Source of the DNA: Heterodera schachtii
Lineage: Eukaryota; Nematoda; Chromadorea; Rhabditida; Heteroderidae
NCBI GenBank assembly: GCA_023374025.1
Contig: SIJG01000146.1
Location: 251,228-315,227 of the forward strand
DNA: 64,000 bases
Direction of reading: 5' to 3'
Each line of letters opens with the position of its first letter. Positions within the stretch are counted from its first letter, which is position 1. The notes under the pieces are model-generated. The model was not told where the DNA came from and searched no databases. It saw only the letters and a list, made by a program, of their open reading frames with translations. The position numbers and the translations under genes are program-made. This document shows positions 49,892-62,400 of this stretch, in pieces.

Positions 49892-51180
49892 TTAATGGAG
49901 GATTAAGTTGGCAGCCAATTTCAGCAATTGTCCATTTTTGTCAAAAGTTCTCTTTTCGGAATCGGCGTGGAGAGCATTCTAAAAATGAATGAAAAACGGA
50001 AGAATTTTAGTTTTTGAATTAATTAATTAATTAATACCCTCATTATTTGGCCAAGGATGGCGTACTGTTTCTCGAAACCACGAGGAAAATCAGTGCGAAT
50101 TTGGAGCTTTTCAGCAGAAAATAGCATTTTGTTGACGCTGTTTTGGAGCAGAAACATACAAAACGACTCAGAATTCTGAAATGAATATTCAAAATAATAA
50201 AATAAAACATAAAATAAAACCTGCGGCATTTTGAAAGTGCCACGCAATTGGCATTGGTTGGCCAATATTTTGTCCCGAATGTGCCATTCCTCAAGCGGAT
50301 ACGTTTGGAAAGCCAACAAATGAATGACACTTCCCAAAAACCAAGCGATGTCCGATTGGTCGGAGTTTAGTCTCATTTCCTTTGAAATAATTTTAAAAAT
50401 GAAATTGAAATCTTTGGCACCGAAATTTGCTGTGGGCTCATTGTGATCAATTTGCTCATTGTCAATTCGTTTTGGCTGCAAATTTGGCACTTATCAATGA
50501 AAGTGATGCGAATGACTCCGCCCATTCCGTTGGAATCCGCTTCTTTTTCGAAACGAAAGTTTTCCAGGGTTAGGGGGTACGGTAGTTGGGTGGCCGAAGT
50601 TTTGAGACGATGAAAATTCATTTCATTTTGCATCCGTAACAAAACCCTCGCAATTGTACTCGGCGGAACATGGAGTTGCGCAGAATGATAATAATTTGAA
50701 AGTTCCGCCAAATATTGGCCAAGCGAATTTTGATGCTTTTCAATGGGCAGAGAAAATTCGAGAAAAGCCCCCGGCACTTTGTCGACCTCAGAAGAAGGAA
50801 CGTTTTGCTCGTCAGAAACAATTTGCTGCGCAGAATTAACAGAAACTTTCCGTTGGCTTTCCGATTTTTTTGGCAATGCTAAAAGCAAAAATTGGTGAAA
50901 TAAAAACAATATTAATTGATTTTACCAAATTGGCCATTTGTTAATAATTGGTGTCCTGCTGATATTTTTAGCTTCGGGCTTTGTGGGACAGAAACATTTT
51001 GTTGCGCAACATTGGCACTTCCAACGGAATAAATGGGCGGCAAATGCACTGATGAAAAGCAATTAATTATATTTAAATAGTTTAAATATTAGCAATCAAA
51101 TTACTGCAATTTGGTGACAATGGGCCGACGCTTTTTTCAACTGCCAACAAAACGAACAGCAAAATAAAAAGTGGTGCCAT
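49892..51180 (-). CDS. Secreted protein of unknown family, copy 2
   Basis: The gene is a near-identical paralogue of 46236-47516, with the same signal peptide start at 51180, the same exon order and the proposed 41-bp intron. Coding changes seen include Asp to Val in GGDIRIT, Gln to Lys in IDQCQ, Gly to Arg in QLGGTF, Thr to Asn in TSESF, Asn to Thr in RNDF, and Pro to Leu near the end. No stop or frameshift separates it from copy 1, so both look functional. Nearly all changes noticed in the coding part alter the amino acid; whether that is selection or small-sample chance cannot be told here. Function unknown. Confidence 0.65.
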
Positions 51181-51234
51181 TTTCGATTTTATTTTGTTTA
51201 ATTTTTGAAGTGATTTTCCTTCAGAATTTCCTCC

Positions 51235-51241
51235 TTTTATA
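51235..51241 (-). promoter_or_regulatory. TATA box of secreted gene copy 2
   Basis: CAATATAAAAGGAGG on the minus strand, about 55 bp upstream of the ATG at 51180, identical to copy 1. Confidence 0.55.
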
Positions 51242-51439
51242 TTGTCTTGGCTCAGCAAAAATCAGCTGAGCTTGGGGAATTCATGTGAACATTTTCATTT
51301 TCGCAACTTCCCTCCCAAAATTTATTTAATTTCCACTGATTTCCGCTGGGTTTTCGTTGCTGACCAATTTTTGCACTTTTAATTTGTTGCACTTTTATTT
51401 TATAGAAAAAAACAATTATGAATAATTTTCATGTTTACC

Positions 51440-51475
<36 letters not shown>
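51440..51475. repeat. (CT)n microsatellite
   Basis: A pure run of CT repeats upstream of secreted gene copy 2, longer than in copy 1. Confidence 0.9.
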
Positions 51476-51477
<2 letters not shown>

Positions 51478-52046
51478 AACTCGTTGTCTCTCGCTTCTCT
51501 CTCACACACACTATTTCTCTATCCTCTCTATCTCCCTCCTCATTTTACTGCTATTTCGCTGTACATTTTTTATTTATTTGTTTTCTTCCCGAATATTTTC
51601 GTTTGCTTCCGTCAGAGCATAATTGCGCATACTGCTGGGCCAAATCACATGAAAATTTGCTAATGACTGAGTGTCTGATGATCCAATTTCCTTGTACAAA
51701 TCGGCTGACTAGCGACGCCATTGTGCCGACGAGTGCCGCTGATGCCAATGCCGATCATGGGATTGGGGTTGGACGGGAGGGGGGGGGGGGTCCCTTCTCC
51801 CCTCTCAAAAATGTCTGCAAAAATTCAAATGCTTCTGATGTAAATTTATAAAATAATTATTAATTTAATTAAGATAAACATTAATTTACTCTAGGAATAC
51901 TAGTTTTACATAAAGAAAAGAAAATATCTTCTTTTCTTGTGGAGAATTGACCAATTCACATCAGAAGCATTTGAAATTTTTTTCTAAATAGCTGAAAATA
52001 CTTAAAATTAATCCGAGGTGAATTTAAGTTTAAGCGATTAGAATAA

Positions 52047-52420
52047 GAAAATGCTATTTTCTGCTGAAAAGCTCCAAATTCGCAATGATTTTCCTCGTGG
52101 TTTCGAGAAACAGTACGCCATCCTTGGCCAAATAATGAGGGTATTAATTAATTAATTAATTCAAAAACTAAAATTCTTCCGTTTTTCATTCATTTTTAGA
52201 ATGCTCTCCACGCCGATTCCGAAAAAAGAACTTTTGACAGAAATGGACAATTGCTGAAATTGGCTGCCAACTTAATCCCCCATTAATTAACAATAAATAT
52301 TGCTTTTATAGTTAACTTAGTCATCATAAATTTGTTTAGTTCTTTTGTGCAACAATTAATCTGAGCATATGATACCTGCAATTCAATTCTGTCTTAATTG
52401 CCCTAATTAGCAAAAATAAA
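52047..52420 (+). pseudogene. Inverted, internally deleted fragment of the secreted gene
   Basis: The plus strand here reads the last part of the secreted gene: KMLFSAEKLQIRNDFPRGFE, then ILGQIMR, the short intron, and NALHADSEKRTFDRNGQLLK to its stop. It continues into the downstream flank up to GTTTAG near 52340, then jumps to TTCTTTTGTGCAACAATTAA, skipping about 150 bp of flank present in both copies. The 5' half of the gene is missing, so it cannot encode the protein. At coding positions it matches copy 1, in the distal flank it looks more like copy 2. Confidence 0.8.
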
Positions 52421-52429
52421 AAACTTGTA

Positions 52430-53040
52430 GTGTTAGTACGAATTAGAAAAATAAGTCTGATGATTAATTACTAACGGACTATAAATACATGGAGTAGCCT
52501 TTTAAACAAAAATAGAAAAATATTTTTATAAAAAAACTTGCAAGAACTCGTACCGAAATTTTGGAAATCAGCAGCAGCAGCAAAAACTAATTTTATTGTA
52601 AAACTTCGCCATAAACTCTTTTGATTATTTTAATTATTTTTTCCAATTTCGGCAATGATTTAAATAATATTTTACCTGTTTTGAAATATGTAATAACAAA
52701 AGGAATTTGTAAACTCAAGTATAGAGCGAAGCTTCGCTTTTGACTCACTCTAAGCGATTTCATAAAATTCCTTTAATATTCTCTGGGAAAATTCCGGGTT
52801 AATTCCAAAATTCATGTCCGATTTAAGAATGAAAATGAACTTCTTCTTTTTTTTTTTGTTGGCCTATTCTTGGGTTTACGTTAGGATTGGCTGGGTCCTG
52901 CTGGTATTTGGGCAAAAACCGGGTCAATAACAACAACAAAATGAAGAAATTAATATACATATTGTTAGTCGAATCCACGTAAAGATAATGAATATTGGAA
53001 CAGTTTATTATATTAGTTTTGTTTAAGTCTTTTTTTTAAA
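52430..53040. other. AT-rich interval before the cyclase relic
   Basis: I see no supported exon. The ligand-binding and transmembrane parts of the cyclase should lie in this direction but I cannot recognise them, so they are probably lost or very diverged. Confidence 0.4.
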
Positions 53041-53359
53041 ATTTATTTTTTAATTTAAGCGCCCCAAACGGACCACCGAACAAAGTCACCACTCTCTACG
53101 CTCCAATCAAACAAATTTTCTGCGTTGACGCATACAATCACTGGCAGTTTGGCCCTGTCAAAACATTTCACACTGTACACTTACAATGGGGAAAAGTGCA
53201 TTGTGCGCACATGCGGCCCAACAGCTTTGGCCATGCCATTGTCCGTTGCTGAGATGGCCGAAAGCCGAACGGTAAGGCAATTAGCAACAGATGTTAAAAC
53301 AATAGCTACAATAGTTGCTAATGAGTCGTGGCTACTCATTATAAAATAAACCCAGCCAT

Positions 53360-53690
53360 TAAGCAGGGACGGTCCCAGGCAGGGTTGGACGAAATTTTGT
53401 TTCGTCCTACATTTTCGGCACTTTTAGAGTTTCGTTTTCGTCCACCAAAGTTTCGTTTCCTTTTCGGTTTCGGTTATCAAAATTTTGTTTTTCGTTTTGT
53501 GTTTCGTTTCGATTTTTAAAATTTTATTTCGCCAAAAATCCACCAAATTAGCAATTTTATGACGAAAATCTTAAAAATGGTAAAAAACGACACGGGGGCG
53601 AAACGACGGGGGGGGGGGGGAAACGACCTGCTCCCCCCCTACAACCCGAAATCCAGGGACCATCCCTACCCTAAACTGCTGATTATCTTC
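53360..53690. repeat. Repeat with inverted ends inside the cyclase relic
   Basis: AGCAGGGACGGTCCC at 53362 faces the complement of CAGGGACCATCCCTAC near 53652. The interior has TTTCGTTT runs, GACACGGGGGCGAAACGACG, a G tract and GAAACGACCTGCTCCC. Pieces of the same family lie at 34228-34295 and 39600-39645 in the KDM7 gene. The class is unknown. Confidence 0.55.
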
Positions 53691-55117
53691 TATGCTTCGA
53701 TCCAGAACCCATACGGAACAAGAAAATTATTTAGATACGCCATAATTTTCAGCTTCGACTATTTGACCACGTCAATTTAAACCGCTTCTTGGGACTGAGT
53801 TTGGACGGGCCCAATTTGCTGGCGGTTTGGAATTTCTGTGCCCGCGGGGCGCTCAAAGATGTGATAATGTCCGGAAGTGCGATGGTCAGAGACGTGGTGT
53901 TCATCCAGTCGGCCATCAAGGAGATTTGTGAGGTAAAACGAATTAATTAAATTTCAATTAAGGCCAAGTTTTATTGGCAAAATCCCCATTTTTCAGGGAC
54001 TTCACTTTCTCCACAATTCGCCCCTTCAATTCCATGGCCGATTGAAATCGTCCGCCTGTCTTAAAATGATCGGTGGCAAGTGAAAATTTCCAATTTTGGA
54101 CTTCGTTGGATGAAAAGCACACAAAAAATTCAAACAAAAGGTGAATTGGGGGAGGGAGGGAATGTACACTAATTGACTGATTAACTGAATTCATTAATTT
54201 TGAATAAATTTATTAATAAAATATAATTTTTGATTCTTTAATTTACTTTAATTTATTACATTTAAAAATGCTTTTAGACCTTTTGTGGTTGGCTCCCGAG
54301 CAATTGCGAAAAAATGGGCGACAACAATGATTTAGTCGACGGAACAAGACAATCGGACATTTATTCATTGGCCTTAGTTTTCATGGAAGTAATTGGACTA
54401 ATATATTTTATGTATTTAATAATAAATAGGGCTGTAAATATACATAATATTTTTTTCTGGATTCTCCATGCTTTGAATAGTAGAAAAAATACTTTCTTTT
54501 TTGGGTTTGTGAACAAAAATCGGGACTTGAGGCAAATGAATGCCGGACATAGCATCAACTTGATGGACCACGTGTTCGGCATGTTGGAGCAGTAAGCCAA
54601 CAAATTGGAGGAGGACGTGCACGAGCGAACGCGCCAGTTGGAGGAGGAGAAGCGCAAGTCGGACATCCTCCTCTACCGGATGATGCCGCGGTAAGAATTT
54701 TCTGGATTCGGCCTAATGTCACATGCATATTCAATCACGTACAATTCGACCTAGTCAAATGGGTTTCCCGGTGCAATTTGATTTGACAGTTTTGTATAAT
54801 ACCGTGTTTTCTAACGAATCATACTTTCTCCGGCGGCGATTTTTTTTTTTGTGGCGCGTGTAATTTTAATGCGATTTGTTAACAGATTTTGTCAAAAAAT
54901 GACCAATTTTGCAATTTGAACATAATTTTTTAAGAAAAAGTAAGAATTTTTAGGCGCCATTTGGACACTAGAAGATTGGACACTAATGGAAAATTGGACA
55001 CAGGAAAATTGGACACTATTTGAATATAAATAAATAAATTAATTAAAAATAAATAAAACAAAAAATTTTGGTTTGGCTAAAAGATTTTTATTTTAATGTG
55101 CACCTTTAATTTATAAC

Positions 55118-55702
55118 TAGGGCTTCCATTTTTAGGCAAATGCCTAAAATTTTTGCGCACTTAATACGCATAGATAAGCACGAAAAACGCATTTTCCGCT
55201 TGGTTTGTGGTGTCTACGATGACTTTTATAATGCCTATTTTGGCCTTTTTGTGCTTAATGCCTAAATGCCTATTATTGTGCCTATTTCGCCATTTTTGGC
55301 GCCTTTTTCAAGATTTTCTTTAAAAATTCTTAACAAAAATGAAACTTACACCCCTAAGAATCGACTTGAAAAAAATTGAGAAAATACACCCCTAAGAATT
55401 AAAAAAGAATTTCACAAATATTGACCCCCAAAATTTAATTATTTTTTCTTGGTAAAATTTTTGGCTTAAAAATTGTCTTTATTCGAAAAAACTTTAAACA
55501 ATTGAAATATAAGTAAAATTAAGTGTTTTAGTTAAGTTTTTATGCGATTTCATCCTAAAAAGCGCTAATAAAAAAATTTTTTTTGCCTATTTTAGTGCCT
55601 ATTCGAGGGTTTTTGTGCCTATTTAATGCCTATTTTGCGATTTTTTTCTGCCTTTTTAGGTGCCTATTTCGCGATTTTTTGTGCCTAAAAATGGAAGCCC
55701 TA
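55118..55702. mobile_element. hAT-type MITE, 585 bp, perfect ends and target duplication
   Basis: TAGGGCTTCCATTTTTAGGC at the left is the exact complement of the right end over 21 bp. An exact 8-bp duplication TTTATAAC occupies 55110-55117 and 55703-55710. The interior is a tandem run of GTGCCTATTTTG-like units, the same style as the GACTTTTTGG units of the 595-1212 element. No transposase. It inserted into an intron of the cyclase pseudogene. Confidence 0.92.
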
Positions 55703-56497
55703 TTTATAACCGTGATAAATGGAGAAAATATTGCTATTAATATTTTTAACATCAGCAATAGAAAGCCATATCACATCATTTATAAAGAAAAAAAGTTTTC
55801 TATTAGATAGGGTTCCCTATTTTCCTATTTTTCGTTGACTTGACTAATTACTGCCCATTTTTTGTGCTATTTTTTGGCACTTGGCCAATCATCGCCCACT
55901 TTTGTGCGTTTTTTGGCACATTGACCAATCATTGTGCCTACTTAAACTGATATACTACTATAAGTGTCTCAATTCATTAATCAATTTACCCTAGCCAAAT
56001 TTATTTTTCACTAAATTTCTGCGTTTGTTTTTTAAAAAGAGGAATTTGGTGTCCAGTTTTCCGGTGTCCAATTCTCCTTTGGTGTCCAAAATTCCGGCAG
56101 TGTCCAGTTTTCCGCTTGGTGTCCAATTTTCCGGTGTCCAATTTTCTGGTGTCCAATTTTCTGGTGTCCAATTTACCGGTCCCCGTTGAGCCCGAGCACT
56201 TCGAGTGCGTCACGGTTTTCTTTTCGGACATTGTACAGTTCGCTGCGCTGTACCACCAAATGCGGCCACTGCAAGTGGTCAACCTGATGAACGAACTGTA
56301 CACCACATTTTATGCACTCATTGATGAGCACGACATGTACAAAGTGGAATCCATTGGTGGGAAAGCGAAGGCATTCATTAACCCCCCACGTTAATTAGTC
56401 AATTAGCATCAAACGGATGCGGCGCCTAATTGACTTTCTGAAATCAATTCATTATTCATTTGAATGGTTTCAAAAATTGAGAAATCTTTTAAATTTT

Positions 56498-59400
56498 ACC
56501 GTCCAAACAGAACCTGGCACAAGCGGTCGAAGCCAGGAAGCCTATGAGAAATATTGTTTTGAACAGCCAACCCTCGTTTGCAGAGCCAACCCACGTTTGA
56601 ACATAATTACCCAAAGGAATGGCCATCGTGATGATAATCCGATCCGAACCTGGCACAAGCGGTTGGAGCCAGGAAGCCCATGAGAAATATTGGTTTGAAA
56701 AGCCAACCCTCGTTTGCAGAGCCAACCTCCGTTGGAACATAATTACCGAAAGGAATGGTCATCGTGATTACCGTCCAAACAGAATCTGGCACAAGCGGTC
56801 GGAGCCAGGAAGCCTATGAGAAATATTGGTTTGAACAGCAACCCTTGTTTGCAGAGCCAACCTCCGTTGGAACATAATTACCGAAAGGAATGGCCATCGT
56901 GATTACCGTCCAAACAGAACCTGGCACAAGCGGTCGAAGCCAGGAAGCCCATGAGAAATATTGGTTTGAAAAGCCAACCCTCGTTTGCAGAGCCAACCCA
57001 CGTTTGAACATAATTACCCAAAGGAATGGCCATCGTGATTATAATCCGAACCGAACCTGGCACAAGCAGTCTGAGCCAGGAAGCCTATGAGAAATATTCG
57101 TTTGAACAGCCAACCCTCGTTTGCAGAGCCAACCCACGTTGGAACATAATTACCCAAAGGAATGGCCATCGTGATTACCGTCCAAACAGAACCTGGCACA
57201 AGCGGTCGGAGCCAGGAAGCCCTTGAGAAATATTGGTTTGAACAGCCAACCCTCGTTTGCAGTGCCAACCTTCGTTGGAACATAATTACCGAAAGGAATG
57301 GCCATCGTGATTACCGTCCAAACAGAATCTGGCACAAGCGGTCGGAGCCAGGAAGCCTATGAGAAATATTGGTTTGAACAGCAACCCTTGTTTGCAGAGC
57401 CAACCTCCGTTGGAACATAATTACCGAAAGGAATGGCCATCGTGATTACCGTCCAAACAGAACCTGGCACAAGCGGTTGGAGCCAGGAAGCCTATGAGAA
57501 ATATTGTTTTGAACAGCCAACCCTCGTTTGCAGAGCCAACCCACGTTTGAACATAATTACCCAAAGGAATGGCCATCGTGATTATAATCCGAACCGAACC
57601 TGGCACAAGCGGTTGGAGCCAGGAAGCCCATGAGAAATATTGGTTTGAAAAGCCAACCCTCGTTTGCAGAGCCAACCTCCGTTGGAACATAATTACCGAA
57701 AGGAATGGCCATCGTGATTATAATCCGAACCGAACCTGGCACAAGCGGTTGGAGCCAGGAAGCCCATGAGAAATATTGGTTTGAAAAGCCAACCCTCGTT
57801 TGCAGAGCCAACCTCCGTTGGAACATAATTACCGAAAGGAATGGCCATCGTGATTACCGTCCAAACAGAACCTGGCACAAGCAGTCTGAGCCAGGAAGCA
57901 TATGAGAAATATTCGTTTGAACAGCCAACCCTTGTTTGCAGAGCCAACCCACGTTGGAACATAATTACCCAAAGGAATGGCCATCGTGATTACCGTCCAA
58001 ACAGAACCTGCCACAAGCGGTCGAAGCCAGGAAGCCTATGAGAAATATTGTTTTGAACAGCCAACCCTCGTTTGCATAGCCAACCCACGTTTGAACATAA
58101 TACCCAAAGGAATGGCCATCGTGATTATAATCCGAACAGAATCTGGCACAAGCGGTCGGAGCCAGGAAGCCTATGAGAAATATTGGTTTGAACAGCAACC
58201 CTCGTTTGCAGAGCCAACCTCCGTTGGAACATAATTACCGAAAGGAATAGTCATCGTGATTACCGTCCAAACAGAACCTTGCAGAAGCGGTCGGAGCCAG
58301 GAAGCCTATGAGAAATATTGTTTTGAACAGCCAACCCTTGTTTGCAGAGCCAACCCACGTTGGAACATAATTACCCAAAGGAATGGCCATCGTGATTACC
58401 GTCCAAACAGAATCTGGCACAAGCGGTCGGAGCCAGGAAGCCTATGAGAAATATTGGTTTGAACAGCAACCCTCGTTTGCAGAGCCAACCTCCGTTGGAA
58501 CATAATTACCGAAAGGAATAGTCATCGTGATTACCGTCCAAACAGAACCTTGCAGAAGCGGTCGGAGCCAGGAAGCCTATGAGAAATATTGGTCTGAACA
58601 GCCAACCCTCGTTTGCAGAGCCAACCTCCGTTGGAACATAATTACCGAAAGGAATGGCCATCGTGATTACCGTCCAAACAGAATCTGGCACAAGCGGTCG
58701 GAGCCAGGAAGCCTATGAGAAATATTGGTTTGAACAGCAACCCTTGTTTGCAGAGCCAACCTCCGTTGGAACATAATTACCGAAAGGAATGGCCATCGAG
58801 ATTACCGTCCAAACAGAACCTGGCACAAGCGGTCGAAGCCAGGAAGCCTATGAGAAATATTGTTTTGAACAGCCAACCCTCGTTTGCAGAGCCAACCCAC
58901 GTTTGAACATAATTACCCAAAGGAATGGCCATCGTGATTATAATCCGAACCGAACCTGGCACAAGCGGTTGGAGCCAGGAAGCCCATGAGAAATATTGCT
59001 TTTGAAAAGCCAACCCTCGTTTGCAGAGCCAACCTCCGTTGGAACATAATTACCGAAAGGAATGGCCATCGTGATTATAATCCGAACCGAACCTGGCACA
59101 AGCGGTTGGAGCCAGGAAGCCCATGAGAAATATTGGTTTGAAAAGCCAACCCTCGTTTGCAGAGCCAACCTCCGTTGGAACATAATTACCGAAAGGAATG
59201 GCCATCGTGATTACCGTCCAAACAGAACCTGGCACAAGCAGTCTGAGCCAGGAAGCCTATGAGAAATATTCGTTTGAACAGCCAACCCTTGTTTGCAGAG
59301 CCAACCCACGTTGGAACATAATTACCCAAAGGAATGGCCATCGTGATTACCGTCCAAACAGAACCTGCCACAAGCGGTCGAAGCCAGGAAGCCTATGAGA

Positions 59401-62400
59401 AATATTGTTTTGAACAGCCAACCCTCGTTTGCATAGCCAACCCACGTTTGAACATAATACCCAAAGGAATGGCCATCGTGATTATAATCCGAACAGAACC
59501 TGGCACAAGCGGTTGGAGCCAGGAAGCCCATGAGAAATATTGGTTTGAACAGCCAACCCTCGTTTGCAGAGCCAACCTCCGTTGGAACTAATTACCGAAA
59601 GGAATGGCCATCGTGATTGCCGTCCAAACAGAACCTGGCACAAGCAGCCGGAGCCAGGAAGCCTATGAGAAATATTGGTTTGAACAGCAACCCTCGTTTG
59701 CAGAGCCAACCTCCGTTGGAACATAATTACCGAAAGGAATGGCCATCGTGATTATAATCCGAACCGAACCTGGCACAAGCGGTTGGAGCCAGGAAGCCCA
59801 TGAGAAATATTGGTTTGAAAAGCCAACCCTCGTTTGCAGAGCCAACCTCCGTTGGAACATAATTACCCAAAGGAATGGCCATCGTGATTACCGTCCAAAC
59901 AGAACCTGGCACAAGCAGTCTGAGCCAGGAAGCCTATGAGAAATATTCGTTTGAACAGCCAACCCTTGTTTGCAGAGCCAACCCACGTTGGAACATAATT
60001 ACCCAAAGGAATGGCCATCGTGATTACCGTCCAAACAGAATCTGGCACAAGCGGTCGGAGCCAGGAAGCCTATGAGAAATATTGGTTTGAACAGCAACCC
60101 TCGTTTGCAGAGCCAACCTCCGTTGGAACATAATTACCGAAAGGAATAGTCATCGTGATTACCGTCCAAACAGAACCTTGCAGAAGCGGTCGGAGCCAGG
60201 AAGCCTATGAGAAATATTGGTCTGAACAGCCAACCCTCGTTTGCAGAGCCAACCTCCGTTGGAACATAATTACCGAAAGGAATGGCCATCGTGATTGCCG
60301 TCCAAACAGAACCTGGCACAAGCAGCCGGAGCCAGGAAGCCTATGAGAAATATTGGTTTGAACAGCAACCCTCGTTTGCAGAGCCAACCTCCGTTGGAAC
60401 ATAATTACCGAAAGGAATAGTCATCGTGATTACCGTCCAAACAGAACCTGGCACAAGCAGCCGGAGCCAGGAAGCCTATGAGAAATATTGGTTTGAACGG
60501 CCAACCCTCGTTTGCAGAGCCAACCCACGTTGGAACATAATTACCGAAAGGAATGGCCATCGTGATTACCGTCCAAACAGAATCTGGCACAAGCGGTCGG
60601 AGCCAGGAAGCCTATGAGAAATATTGGTTTGAACAGCAACCCTTGTTTGCAGAGCCAACCTCCGTTGGAACATAATTACCGAAAGGAATGGCCATCGTGA
60701 TTACCGTCCAAACAGAACCTGGCACAAGCGGTCGAAGCCAGGAAGCCTATGAGAGATATTGTTTTGAACAGCCAACCCTCGTTTGCAGAGCCAACCCACG
60801 TTTGAACATAATTACCCAAAGGAATGGCCATCGTGATGATAATCCGATCCGAACCTGGCACAAGCGGTTGGAGCCAGGAAGCCCATGAGAAATATTGGTT
60901 TGAAAAGCCAACCCTCGTTTGCATAGCCAACTTCCGTTGGAACATAATTACCGAAAGGAATGGTCATCGTGATTACCGTCCAAACAGAATCTGGCACAAG
61001 CGGTCGGAGCCAGGAAGCCTATGAGAAATATTGGTTTGAACAGCAACCCTTGTTTGCAGAGCCAACCTCCGTTGGAACATAATTACCGAAAGGAATGGCC
61101 ATCGTGATTACCGTCCAAACAGAACCTGGCACAAGCGGTCGAAGCCAGGAAGCCCATGAGAAATATTGGTTTGAAAAGCCAACCCTCGTTTGCAGAGCCA
61201 ACCCACGTTTGAACATAATTACCCAAAGGAATGGCCATCGTGATTATAATCCGAACCGAACCTGGCACAAGCAGTCTGAGCCAGGAAGCCTATGAGAAAT
61301 ATTCGTTTGAACAGCCAACCCTCGTTTGCAGAGCCAACCCACGTTGGAACATAATTACCCAAAGGAATGGCCATCGTGATTACCGTCCAAACAGAACCTG
61401 GCACAAGCGGTCGGAGCCAGGAAGCCCTTGAGAAATATTGGTTTGAACAGCCAACCCTCGTTTGCAGTGCCAACCTTCGTTGGAACATAATTACCGAAAG
61501 GAATAGTCATCGTGATTACCGTCCAAACAGAACCTGGCACAAGCAGCCGGAGCCAGGAAGCCTATGAGAAATATTGGTTTGAACAGCCAACCATCGTTTG
61601 CAGAGCCAACCCACGTTGGAACATAATTACCGAAAGGAATGGCCATCGTGATTACCGTCCAAACAGAATCTGGCACAAGCGGTCGGAGCCAGGAAGCCTA
61701 TGAGAAATATTGGTTTGAACAGCAACCCTTGTTTGCAGAGCCAACCTCCGTTGGAACATAATTACCGAAAGGAATGGCCATCGTGATTACCGTCCAAACA
61801 GAACCTGGCACAAGCGGTCGAAGCCAGGAAGCCTATGAGAAATATTGTTTTGAACAGCCAACCCTCGTTTGCAGAGCCAACCCACGTTTGAACATAATTA
61901 CCCAAAGGAATGGCCATCGTGATGATAATCCGATCCGAACCTGGCACAAGCGGTTGGAGCCAGGAAGCCCATGAGAAATATTGGTTTGAAAAGCCAACCC
62001 TCGTTTGCAGAGCCAACCTCCGTTGGAACATAATTACCGAAAGGAATGGTCATCGTGATTACCGTCCAAACAGAACCTGCCACAAGCGGTCGAAGCCAGG
62101 AAGCCTATGAGAAATATTGTTTTGAACAGCAACCCTCGTTTGCATAGCCAACCCACGTTTGAACATAATACCCAAAGGAATGGCCATCGTGATTATAATC
62201 CGAACAGAACCTGGCACAAGCGGTTGGAGCCAGGAAGCCCATGAGAAATATTGGTTTGAACAGCCAACCCTCGTTTGCAGAGCCAACCTCCGTTGGAACA
62301 TAATTACCGAAAGGAATGGCCATCGTGATTGCCGTCCAAACAGAACCTGGCACAAGCAGCCGGAGCCAGGAAGCCTATGAGAAATATTGGTTTGAACAGC

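Larger units (their letters stand above)
48431..52046. repeat. Segmental tandem duplication, copy 2
   Basis: This is the second copy of the unit described at 44620-48430. Differences include a 280-bp transposon insertion at 48964-49243, loss of several hundred bp corresponding to copy 1 around 45200-45450 and 45760-45880, and a longer (CT)n run near 51440. The exon and gene content is otherwise conserved. Confidence 0.9.
53060..56394 (+). pseudogene. Receptor guanylate cyclase pseudogene (kinase-homology and partial cyclase domain)
   Basis: Recognisable pieces, in order, are LSKHFTLYTYNGEKCIVR (about 53155), LRLFDHVNLNRFLGLSLDG (about 53750), LLAVWNFCARGALKDVI, GLHFLHNSPLQFHGRLKSS (53997), VKISNFGLRWM (about 54079), LLWLAPEQLRK (about 54284), QSDIYSLALVFMEV, NLMDHVFGMLEQ, ANKLEEDVHERT, SDILLYRMMPR (to 54692), VEPEHFECVTVFFSDIVQFA (about 56185) and VVNLMNELYTTF. 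Damage: a one-base deletion near 54062-54066 (before NDRWQVK), an extra A in the run 54309-54314, TAA at 54593-54595 in place of the Tyr of MLEQYANKLEED, and loss of the catalytic IGDGY stretch after YKVESIGG near 56360. Live members make cGMP in sensory neurons in nematodes; this copy cannot. The ligand-binding domain was not found. Introns hold a hAT MITE and a G-tract repeat, and a satellite begins about 100 bp after the last exon. Confidence 0.85.
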
